DNA of 39,840 nucleotides, from positions 1-39,840 of the forward strand of contig JAJEDW010000302.1 of the NCBI GenBank assembly GCA_022821265.1, read 5' to 3'. The DNA is from Acidobacteriota bacterium. Lineage in GTDB: Bacteria > Acidobacteriota > Terriglobia > 20CM-2-55-15. The first letter of the stretch is position 1; every line of letters starts with the position of its first letter. This document shows, in pieces, positions 14,123 through 21,183 of this stretch. Under the pieces are notes generated by a model. The model worked only from the letters and a program-made list of their open reading frames with translations, was not told the DNA's origin and searched no databases. The position numbers and the translations under genes are program-made.

Positions 14123-14596
14123 TCAACCCCGAGCCGGCCGGCACCCCGAGTACAGCACGGGCCCGTCGAAACGCAGCGTCGTCCCGCGCCGAAGGTAGAC
14201 GGCCGTCGCCACGAGCGCCGTGTCCAGGGCGACGGCGCCCGACGTGGACCCGTCGCCGGTGTCCAGCATCGCCTGCACGCCGGCGCCCGCGCTCAGGTAC
14301 GTCACGACCATCGGCCCCTGGATCGAATCGGCGACGCGGGTCTCGAAGTTGTTCCCGTCGTCGCATCCCGCCGGCTCGAGGCGGACGTCCGGCATGCGGC
14401 TCACCTCGACGCGCGGTTCCACCCCGCCGGGGTTGATGTTGACCAGCGGCGGCGTGAAGGTCGGGTTGATGTTGACCCGGAGGTAATCGGTGCCGTCGGG
14501 CGCGGTCTCGGGCGGCCGCTGCGCCGCGGCCCGGCCGGGAAACAGGACGGCGGCCGACAACAACGCGACGGCGGCGGCCTTGGCTGACGTCTTCAT
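14123..14596 (-). CDS. Small secreted protein, unknown
   Basis: This is a 157-residue protein with a clear signal peptide (KTSAKAAAVALLSAAVLFPGRAAA). AAAGGAG lies about 10 bases before the ATG at 14596. The mature part holds repeated NINP motifs (VNINPTFTPPLVNINPGGVE), a cysteine pair (AGCDDG and YSGCRP) and hydrophobic strands, suggesting a compact disulfide-stabilised beta domain. It is divergent from the outer-membrane gene at 14837; the 240-bp gap between them contains a possible TATATT (-10) on the plus strand. Function unknown. Confidence 0.7.
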   Translation of the reverse strand: MKTSAKAAAVALLSAAVLFPGRAAAQRPPETAPDGTDYLRVNINPTFTPPLVNINPGGVEPRVEVSRMPDVRLEPAGCDDGNNFETRVADSIQGPMVVTYLSAGAGVQAMLDTGDGSTSGAVALDTALVATAVYLRRGTTLRFDGPVLYSGCRPARG

Positions 14597-14836
14597 GTCG
14601 GGGGGTCTCCTTTCGGAGACGCGCGCGTCTCCTTGAAGTCCAGGACAACACGCGGAGGGCCGGTCGTTCGATGGAATCCGGCCCCGGGCCCGCCCCGTCC
14701 ACGGCCATCGGCGCGTTCACGTCCGCCCATCCCGCGCTATATTCGTTGTCGGACGCGGTTATACGGAAAACGTCATCATGTTCGGGATCACGGACGCCGG
14801 GCCGCGCCGGCCGGCGTCGGGGAAGGAGTCATATCG

Positions 14837-15793
14837 ATGCGATTCGCATGGACCGGAATGTTGCTCATCGCCTGTTCCGCGGCCGGGGCGGCCCAACCCG
14901 CGCCCGGGACGGCCCAATCCCGCGACGGCGGCTTCTACGTGAGCCAGGAGCTGGGCGTCCACTTCACGCGCGGATTGAACCTCGAGGCCGACGCCGTCAA
15001 CGCGCCGGGCAGCATCTGCGACCAGTACCTGAACCCGTTCACGGACCGGATGCCCGCCTTCTGCGGCAGCGCCGACGCTCCCGGCACGCAGTGGACGAAC
15101 GCGTTCCAGGCGACGGCGGGTTTCCTGGCCGGCGGCGCCGTCGGCTACCGCCTCGAAGGCGGGCCGTGGCGCGTGGAGGGCGAGTACTTCTTCCGCGAGT
15201 CGTCCTACGACGAAGCGTCGCCCATCCGGGGCCGGGAAGGCGCGGCCGTGGCCAAGCTCGACGGCGAGGTGATCATCGCCGACGACCGCATCGGCAGCCT
15301 GACCTCGCACAACTTCTTCGGCAACCTCTATTACGACTTCACGCCCGGCGGCCGCGTGACGCCCTACCTGGGCGCCGGCCTGGGGTTCGCCATCGCCCGG
15401 ATGGACTACGGGCTGTTATGGGTGCGCAACGCCGACCCGGACGCGATCACGTCGGTTGCGCCCTACTTCCCCGCCGACCGGATGGACGACCTCGGCGTGC
15501 TGCAGCGGAACCTGGCGTCGACGACCAGCAGCCTGCAGGCCAACCTGGGCGACCAGTTGGCCGGCTACCAGGTGATGGGCGGCCTGGACTACGCGTTGAG
15601 CGAGCGCGTGACGCTGGGCCTGAAGGGCCGGTGGGCCTACTTCACCGGCTTCGACGACTCCCGCGTGCTCGACCGCCTGCGCAGCCACGCGCCGACCAAC
15701 CAACTGGACGGCAGCCGGCCGGTCGCGGTCCACATCGGCGCCGGCGACATCCGGCTGTTCGCCTTCACCGTCAACCTGAAGTACCGGTTCTGA
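14837..15793 (+). CDS. Outer-membrane beta-barrel protein
   Basis: This protein has 318 residues from the ATG at 14837, with GGAAGGAG upstream and a signal peptide (RFAWTGMLLIACSAAGAA). The mature sequence alternates aromatic and polar residues in strands (GGFYVSQELGVHFTRGLNLE, WRVEGEYFFRES, NFFGNLYYDF, VTPYLGAGLGFAIARMDYGL, RVTLGLKGRWAYFTGF) and ends with VNLKYRF, the terminal phenylalanine expected for BAM-inserted barrels. It looks like an OmpA-like/OMP_b-brl porin-type barrel of about 8-10 strands, with a long loop containing two cysteines. A TTCACG-N16-TATATT promoter candidate lies at 14716-14743. Its exact role is unknown; it supports a diderm envelope. Confidence 0.8.
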   Translation: MRFAWTGMLLIACSAAGAAQPAPGTAQSRDGGFYVSQELGVHFTRGLNLEADAVNAPGSICDQYLNPFTDRMPAFCGSADAPGTQWTNAFQATAGFLAGGAVGYRLEGGPWRVEGEYFFRESSYDEASPIRGREGAAVAKLDGEVIIADDRIGSLTSHNFFGNLYYDFTPGGRVTPYLGAGLGFAIARMDYGLLWVRNADPDAITSVAPYFPADRMDDLGVLQRNLASTTSSLQANLGDQLAGYQVMGGLDYALSERVTLGLKGRWAYFTGFDDSRVLDRLRSHAPTNQLDGSRPVAVHIGAGDIRLFAFTVNLKYRF

Positions 15794-15817
15794 GGGGGGC
15801 GGGGGGCCGGGCCGGCG

Positions 15818-16096
15818 TCACTCTCCCACAAGGCGTATCTCGACCTTCATGCCGACGGCCCGGGCGTAGCGCTCCAGGGTCCTGAGAGACGGTTTGTGCC
15901 CGCTCTCCAGCCGGGCGACGGTCGGCTGGCTGGCCCCCATCCGCTCGGCCAACGCCTGCTGACTCAATCCCGCCTTCACGCGAGCCTGGATGAGTTCCCG
16001 CGCCAAGCGGAACTCCGGACCGATGGCCTCGAACTCGCGTCGATAGTCCGGATCGCGTCTCCACTTCTTCCGGAGCTCCGTGAATGGGACGGTCAT
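15818..16096 (-). CDS. XRE-family antitoxin (HigA-like)
   Basis: This is a 92-residue HTH protein. The helix-turn-helix is ARVKAGLSQQALAERMGASQ followed by PTVARLESGHKPSLRTLERY. The C-terminal GMKVEIRLVGE is the usual end of HigA-type antitoxins of the Gp49-toxin group. The ATG at 16096 overlaps the toxin stop in an ATGA, giving the toxin-first order typical of higBA. The N-terminus (TVPFTELRKKWRRDPDYRRE) is also typical for this subgroup. It should repress the locus by binding the palindrome at 16336-16353 just upstream of the toxin. The reading frame is intact, unlike the toxin's. Confidence 0.85.
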   Translation of the reverse strand: MTVPFTELRKKWRRDPDYRREFEAIGPEFRLARELIQARVKAGLSQQALAERMGASQPTVARLESGHKPSLRTLERYARAVGMKVEIRLVGE

Positions 16097-16338
16097 GACT
16101 CCAACTCCTTCATTCTGGAAAGGGCCGTTCGAATCGCCCTCTCGGGGGTCTTTCGGGTCTTCTTGCGGAAGGCATGAAGAATCACTACCCGCCGCGCGCC
16201 CGCCACCACGTAGATGGCGCGGCCGACCCCGTCCCGTCCGCTCATCCGCATCTCCCACAGCTTGCGCATGTCCAGAGTTCCGCGACGACCCACCGGTTCA
16301 GGATCTCGACACGCCGATTCGCGACCAACTCCGTTCAT
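16093..16338 (-). pseudogene. HigB/Gp49-like toxin with internal deletion
   Basis: The last 58 residues are a good RelE/HigB C-terminal half (KLWEMRMSGRDGVGRAIYVV, then VILHAFRKKTRKTPERAIRT). The N-terminal half is wrong: the ORF's first 23 residues are unlike the family. The shifted frame of the same DNA reads VEILNRWVVAEL, which matches the family's normal first strand and helix. DMR directly before KLWEMR looks like a fragment of the normal LPADMRA helix. About 30-40 residues between the start and the KLWE motif therefore appear deleted, with a frame change at the scar. An 81-residue product could still be made, but probably without toxicity. The antitoxin just downstream is intact. Confidence 0.65.
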
Positions 16339-16353
16339 ATCACAATTGATATG
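16336..16353. promoter_or_regulatory. Operator-like palindrome of the HigBA-like locus
   Basis: CATATCA-CAAT-TGATATG has perfect 7-bp arms and stands out as AT-rich in GC-rich DNA. It overlaps the ATG of the toxin ORF and is well placed for XRE autorepression. Confidence 0.6.
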
Positions 16354-16490
16354 ATCGAGACGGGACGTCGCCTTGGTGAACTTCGCCGTCGACTTGGCGG
16401 AAAGCGGCCCCGCGGCGCCGTGATACGATCGCGTCCACGGCTTGCAAGTACCTGGCGCCCGGCGGCGCCCGACGGCCTCGGAGGAACGCC

Positions 16491-16670
16491 ATGGGGTTTC
16501 CCGACTGGACCATCGCTTTTCTGATCCCGCTGTTCGGTTTGATTCAACTCGCCTTCTGGGCGGGAGTGATCTGGGTGGTCATCGTCGTCCTGCGGCGCAC
16601 GATCGTTCGCGACATCACGCACGCGATCGACCGCGCCGTCGACCGGATCGAGGCCAAGCGCGGCCCGTAG
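16491..16670 (+). CDS. Small single-pass membrane protein (59 residues)
   Basis: This gene is too short for the ORF track. The ATG at 16491 has a strong GGAGGAA 4 bases upstream. The product starts GFPDWTIAFLIPLFGLIQLA, continues with a second half of the same hydrophobic stretch (FWAGVIWVVIVVLRR) and ends in an amphipathic charged helix (ITHAIDRAVDRIEAKRGP). It may be one long or two short membrane helices with a cytoplasmic tail. The organisation, hydrophobic N-terminus plus coiled-coil-like tail, recalls a minimal version of the array proteins at 8.7-11.6 kb, without sequence identity. Function unknown. Confidence 0.65.
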   Translation: MGFPDWTIAFLIPLFGLIQLAFWAGVIWVVIVVLRRTIVRDITHAIDRAVDRIEAKRGP

Positions 16671-16727
16671 CGATTCCGTTCGCTTTCACCGTCCCCCGTC
16701 ACGCGCCCGCGCCCGCCCGGCGGCGCG

Positions 16728-16759
16728 GCCACTCCACGGTCCACAGCAGCAGCACGGCG
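16728..16759. repeat. 32-bp direct repeat, left copy (potC 3'-end sequence)
   Basis: This copy is identical to 19075-19106. Read on the minus strand it encodes AVLLLWTVEW, the last helix of the PotC-type permease, and continues with RRRAG-like codons to a TGA at about 16700. It is thus a second, diverged copy of the potC tail beyond the AlbA_2/ParA operon. Confidence 0.85.
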
Positions 16760-16771
16760 TCCCTGGAGGTT

Positions 16772-17773
16772 TCAATCCGCGGTCGCCGCGTTCATTATCC
16801 GAGCCGCCAGCTCCCGGAAGTCGCGCCGCGCGTCCCGGACGGCGGCCGCGTGGCTTCCGATGGCGCCGTCGGCCGGCGTGAGCTCGAAGATCGGCTTCCG
16901 GCACTCCTGCGCCATGGGGACCAGGCTGCGGTAACGCCGGACCGTGGCGAGACAATGCGGGTCTTCGGCCGGGGACGGGGGGAAGAGCCGTCGGTCTCCA
17001 CCGAGCAGGTTGCGGGCGTATTCCTCCGGCATGCGGTTGACCCAACGGTCGTAAGCCTTGACCGGCCGGCTGAGGCGGACGCCGTGTTGCTGCACGATGT
17101 ATCCGAGCGGCTCCATCCGACCTCCGGGCAAGTCGAACGACGGTTCGGGCCAGTTCTCCCGCCGCCTCCGCCACTCTTCACGCCAACGCCGGAGCGTCGG
17201 ACCGAGGTTCCGCAGCCCCTGCAACGAGAACAGGTCCGCCCCGAGCGGCACGATGACATGGTCGGTCGCGATCAGGGCGGAACGGTTGATGGCGCCCAGA
17301 TTGGGGCCGACGTCCGCCACGATCACCGAGGCGTCCATCAGGCGGGCGCCCTCCTGCATGACGGTCCAGAACGCGGTCAGGATGCGAAACGGCCGATACC
17401 GGTTGGACGTGGACAACGCGTCCGGCCAAACGCCGGACAGCGTATCTTCGAATCCGGACAGGGCGAGGTCGCCCGGGATCAGTCCGAGGGAGCCGGTGAT
17501 TTCCTGGAGCGCGGGAGCTGTCAGGTCCCCGACCTCCAGCAGAGGCTGGACGCATTGGAACACGGTCCGCCCAGCGCGCCCCGCGTGGTCGTTCCACAGC
17601 GTATCGAGCCGGTCTTCGTCCAGGAACGCGGCCGACAGGTTGGCTTGCGGATCCAGGTCGCAGGCGAGTACGCGTTGGCCGGTTTCCGACAGCATCCAGG
17701 CCAGGTGGTACACAAGCGACGTCTTGCCGACGCCCCCCTTGTTGTTGAAGAAAGTCAGTACGGGGACGGTCAC
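16772..17773 (-). CDS. ParA/MinD-family ATPase
   Basis: This is a 333-residue AAA_31-type ATPase with the deviant Walker A NNKGGVGKTS (residues 10-19) and the following DLDPQANLS switch. A second switch reads VIVADVGPNLGAINRSALIA and a later strand reads HVIVPLGADLFSLQGLRNLG. The start is GTG at 17773, overlapping the upstream AlbA_2 gene's stop by GTGA, so the two are one operon. No ParB gene or parS-like repeats are nearby, so plasmid partition is unlikely. Such ParA proteins can also position or regulate other complexes. The operon lies between two copies of the potC 3' end. The biological role with AlbA_2 is unknown, possibly defence-related. Confidence 0.85.
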   Translation of the reverse strand: MTVPVLTFFNNKGGVGKTSLVYHLAWMLSETGQRVLACDLDPQANLSAAFLDEDRLDTLWNDHAGRAGRTVFQCVQPLLEVGDLTAPALQEITGSLGLIPGDLALSGFEDTLSGVWPDALSTSNRYRPFRILTAFWTVMQEGARLMDASVIVADVGPNLGAINRSALIATDHVIVPLGADLFSLQGLRNLGPTLRRWREEWRRRRENWPEPSFDLPGGRMEPLGYIVQQHGVRLSRPVKAYDRWVNRMPEEYARNLLGGDRRLFPPSPAEDPHCLATVRRYRSLVPMAQECRKPIFELTPADGAIGSHAAAVRDARRDFRELAARIMNAATAD

Positions 17774-18978
17774 GACGGGCGTCTCCGGATAGTCGCCTGG
17801 ACGAACGCGTCTTCGACGACGAATTCCGGCTCCGGATGCCCGGACTCGCTGAGCGCCCGTCGCGCGATGGCGATCCCGGCCCCGAAGCGCTGCACGTAAC
17901 CGAACACTTTCAGCGCCTCCGCGATATTGGGATTCCGATAGTCGGTGACGCCCGGCCGGCCGAAATTGCTTCGCGTCACCATGCCGAAGGCCCCTCCCGG
18001 GCTGTGGACCTCGACGCGATCGTTGAACCAGTTCACCCGAACCGGCGCGTTGGTGGCCTCGTATGCGCGGTGCATCACGGCATTGCGCGTGATCTGCTGA
18101 AGCGCCTCCAGGGGGTAGGTCGGCTCGCGCCGCTCGCGATCCGTTCCGTTCAGATCCAGGCGGGTACGGATATGCGCTCTCATCTTCTCGTCGAGCCGCC
18201 GCACGATTTCATCGAGCGTCCCATCGATATTCTCCTCGTCGACGATGGGATCCGAGAGTTCGGCCCCGTCGACGCGGAGGAATTGGACGTAAGCGTTCGG
18301 AATGAAGTCCCGCGGGCGTACGCCAAGGACAAGCAGTCCCAGCACGGTCGCCCTGGAATCGGACACGGACGCGATCATCTTGGCCGTCGCAAGCCGCTGC
18401 TCCGTCGTGCGTTCGTTGGCTTCCAGGACTTCGGCGCTGAACGCGCGAGGCAGGTACTCCTCGTCGAACCGGCGAAGGCCGAGGTCGGAAACACCGGATC
18501 CGGGGACCGGCTGAATGTCGAACGGGATGGTCCCCGCCCGGCGCCTCTCGTTCAGAATCCGTTCATCCTGTTCGGTCGCGACGCCTCGCATCGGGCCGTG
18601 CCGCACGTGGATGGACCCCTTGTAACGGACCGGCGGCGAGTCGGACGGCCGCACCGTCACCACGGCGACCGCGCAGTCCCGCACTATCCTCTTTTCTACG
18701 AGCATCGACGGCGGCGGCACGATGTTGCCGTCGGTCTTGATGGCGCCGAGTTCCGTCAGCAGCCGGTCGTTCACGGTAACGCCGCTGGATTGTCCGGCGT
18801 CGGTCAGGCCCACGATGACGACGCCGGCCTGACCGGATCCGGAAAGATCGTTGGCGAACGCGCAGACAGCCTCCCGGATGCGGGCCGGCGCGGAACCGTC
18901 CATCGTTTCCTTGGACTCGACGCGGAAGCTCTCGCCCCCATCCACAAGCTCCGCCAACTCCGCATCGGTCAGCCGCAT
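17770..18978 (-). CDS. AlbA_2 (Schlafen-type) ATP-binding protein
   Basis: This is a 402-residue protein with the N-terminal AlbA_2 domain (ESFRVESKETMDG, then IREAVCAFANDLSGSGQAGV and VIVGLTDAGQSSGV) and a C-terminal GHKL-type ATPase region. The latter has the N-box-like ITRNAVMHRAYEATNAPVRV, VEVHSPGGAFG, and NPNIAEALKVFGYVQRFGAGI with the glycine lid. This two-domain layout is the usual 'ATP-binding protein, putative transcriptional regulator or DNA-binding' type. AlbA_2 proteins occur widely in accessory and defence loci as nucleic-acid binders. The start is ATG at 18978. The downstream ParA gene overlaps it by 4 bp. The cassette interrupts the usual surroundings of the pot operon. Confidence 0.85.
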   Translation of the reverse strand: MRLTDAELAELVDGGESFRVESKETMDGSAPARIREAVCAFANDLSGSGQAGVVIVGLTDAGQSSGVTVNDRLLTELGAIKTDGNIVPPPSMLVEKRIVRDCAVAVVTVRPSDSPPVRYKGSIHVRHGPMRGVATEQDERILNERRRAGTIPFDIQPVPGSGVSDLGLRRFDEEYLPRAFSAEVLEANERTTEQRLATAKMIASVSDSRATVLGLLVLGVRPRDFIPNAYVQFLRVDGAELSDPIVDEENIDGTLDEIVRRLDEKMRAHIRTRLDLNGTDRERREPTYPLEALQQITRNAVMHRAYEATNAPVRVNWFNDRVEVHSPGGAFGMVTRSNFGRPGVTDYRNPNIAEALKVFGYVQRFGAGIAIARRALSESGHPEPEFVVEDAFVQATIRRRPS

Positions 18979-19042
18979 CGCGCCGCCTCTCGCCCTCCGG
19001 CGATGATAGGGCGAAACGACGGATATTCACAGCGGCCGGCGC

Positions 19043-19855
19043 TCAAGAAGCCGTCCCGCCCGCCCTTCGGCGCAGCCACTCCACGGTCCACAGCAGCAGC
19101 ACGGCGAACACGATCAGGAACGTGGCGACGGCCAGGATGGCCGGGCTGATCTGCTAGCGGACGCCGGCCCACATCTGCCGCGGGATGGTGCGCTGCGCCT
19201 CGCCCGCCATGAACAGCACCACCACGACCTCGTCGAAGGAGACGGCGAAGGCGAACAGCGCGCCCGACACCACGCCCGGGGCGATCAGCGGCAGCTCGAC
19301 GCGGCGGAACGTCCGCCACGGGCCGGCGCCCAGCCCTGCGGCGGCGCGCGTGAGGTTACGGTCGAAGGCCGACAGCGTGGCCGTGACCGTGATGACGACG
19401 AACGGGGTGCCCAGCGCCGCGTGCGCCAGGATGAGGCCCGCGTGCGTCTGCGCCAGTCCCAGCGACGAGTAGAAGAAGAACATGCCCGCCGCGGAGATCA
19501 CCAGCGGCGTGACCATCGGCGAGATCAGCAGCCCCATCGCCAGCCGGCGCCCCGGCATGGCCGGGTGCGCCAGCCCCATGGCGGCCAGCGTGCCCAGCGC
19601 GGTGGCCAGGGCCGTGGCGGCGGCGCCGATGGCCAGGCTGTTGCCCAGCGCGCGGCGCCAGACCGCGTCGGAGGCCACCTGCCGGTACCAGCGCAGCGAG
19701 AACGCGTCGGCGTCCAGCCGCAGCATGCCTTCGGTGAAGGTGAAGTAGGGCTCGGCGTTGAAGCTGAGCGGCACGATCACCAGCAGCGGCGCCAGCAGGA
19801 ACGCGAACACCAGCGCGCAGGCGGCCAGGAACACGATGCGTCCGAGGCGCGTCAT
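19043..19855 (-). pseudogene. potC: PotC-like permease interrupted by an in-frame TAG
   Basis: This is the second inner-membrane permease of a spermidine/putrescine-type ABC importer. The ATG at 19855 overlaps the potB stop in an ATGA. The EAA-type loop is clear (TRAAAGLGAGPWRTFRRVEL). The frame stops at a TAG (19156-19154) after QMWAGVR. The DNA continues in the same frame for 36 codons as QISPAILAVATFLIVFAVLL and on to WLRRR before a TGA at 19043. That is the normal last helix of the family, and the TAG replaces what is usually Glu. The truncated form has 233 residues, the restored one about 270, the usual length. A nonsense mutation, stop readthrough or a sequencing error are all possible. 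Confidence 0.8.
19075..19106. repeat. 32-bp direct repeat, right copy (inside potC 3' end)
   Basis: This copy is identical to 16728-16759. It lies within the final-helix codons of potC and, with its partner, brackets the AlbA_2/ParA operon. Confidence 0.85.
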
Positions 19856-21069
19856 CCCAGCTTCATCCGGTCCACGCCGACGACGCGGTCGTAGGCCAGG
19901 TAGAGCACGCCCACCGAGGCCAGCAGGATGCCGCCCAGCGCGCCGGCCAGCCCCCAGTTCAGCGACGTCTGCATGTGGTAGGCGATGAGGTTGGATATCA
20001 ACTGCCCGCTCTGCCCGCCGACCAGCGCGGGCGTGATGTAGTAGCCGATGGCCAGGATGAAGACCAGCAGCGAGCCGGCGCCGACGCCCGGCACGGTCTG
20101 CGGCCAGTAGACCCGGCGGAAGGCGTGGACGAAGCCGGCGCCCAGCGAGGCGGCCGCGGCCATCTGCCGCGCCGGGATGCCGCGCATGACCGAGTAGAGC
20201 GGCAGCACCATGAAGGGCAGCAGGACGTGGGTCATCGCCACCAGCGTGCCGGTCATGTTGTGGACCAGGGCCAGGCGCTCCCCGTCGGCGACGAGGCCGG
20301 CGGCGACCAGCAGGTCGTTGACGACGCCCTGGGTCTGCAGCAGGACGATCCACGACGTGGTGCGCACCAGCAGCGACGTCCAGAACGGCACCAGCACCAG
20401 CGCCAGCAGCCACCGGGCGCGGGCCGCCGGCGCGTTCGCGATCAGGTATGCGATTGGATAGCCCAGCAGCAGGCACAGGGCCGTGACGGCGCCGGCGACG
20501 CCGAACGTGCGCGCGAACAGGCGCACGTAGATGCGGGCCTCGGGCGGCTGGCGGACCACGCCGCCGGCGGCGCCGCGGTCCAGGTCGACGGCGTGCAGGT
20601 AGTGGCGCAGGGTCCACCGCTCCCCGGCGGTGCGGATGGCGCGCCAGGTGGCCGGGTCGGTCCAATCGGGGTCGATGTCCGCCAGCGCGGCGCGGCGCGG
20701 CCCGTCGGGCGCGTCCCGCAACCGGCGCGGCGTGCGGACCATGACGCTCCGCAATCCCCCCTGGACCCGGTTGACGCGGCTGGCCACCTGGCCCAGCGTC
20801 CCGGCGTCGGAGGCCGCGGCCAACTCGCCGGCCGCGGCGGCGTATACGGCCTCGCCCGGGTCGCCCTGCCCGTCCCATTCGGCCAGCAGCGCCAGCGTGG
20901 CCGGCATGGCGTCGGCGACGACGGGATCGTGGACGCTGCGGAGGAGCATCAGCCCCAGCGGGACGGCGAAGGTCACGCCGATGAAGACCGCCAGCGGCGC
21001 GACCAGCGACGCCGCCCGCACGCGCACGCGGCCGGAATGCCCCGCCATGCGGCCCGATCGTTCAGGCAT
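19852..21069 (-). CDS. potB: Polyamine-type ABC transporter permease
   Basis: This is a 405-residue PotB-like inner-membrane permease. The first membrane helix (SLVAPLAVFIGVTFAVPLGL) is followed by an unusually long, roughly 140-residue periplasmic insertion (PVVADAMPATLALLAEWDGQ through LDRGAAGGVVRQPPEARIYV) and then the binding-protein-dependent permease core, with the EAA-like loop MAAAASLGAGFVHAFRRVYW. Typical PotB proteins are near 300 residues; the long-loop form is also common among alpha-proteobacterial-type polyamine transporters. It overlaps potC by ATGA. A 114-bp gap separates it from the Wzt-like gene upstream, so its transcription may depend on read-through from potA-potD. Confidence 0.85.
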   Translation of the reverse strand: MPERSGRMAGHSGRVRVRAASLVAPLAVFIGVTFAVPLGLMLLRSVHDPVVADAMPATLALLAEWDGQGDPGEAVYAAAAGELAAASDAGTLGQVASRVNRVQGGLRSVMVRTPRRLRDAPDGPRRAALADIDPDWTDPATWRAIRTAGERWTLRHYLHAVDLDRGAAGGVVRQPPEARIYVRLFARTFGVAGAVTALCLLLGYPIAYLIANAPAARARWLLALVLVPFWTSLLVRTTSWIVLLQTQGVVNDLLVAAGLVADGERLALVHNMTGTLVAMTHVLLPFMVLPLYSVMRGIPARQMAAAASLGAGFVHAFRRVYWPQTVPGVGAGSLLVFILAIGYYITPALVGGQSGQLISNLIAYHMQTSLNWGLAGALGGILLASVGVLYLAYDRVVGVDRMKLG

Positions 21070-21183
21070 GGGGGTTCGGCCGGCCCGCCGCGGCGTCGAC
21101 CCTCGGCGGCGGGCTACACCGCGACGTCCGCCGCCGGGAACGCCATCGGCCCCGGCGCGGGACGCCGCTCCGCCGGCCTCGCG

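Noticed and set aside
16772-17773. ParA as evidence for a plasmid or integrated plasmid
   Set aside because: No ParB, parS-like repeats or replication initiator; it is coupled to an AlbA_2 gene instead.
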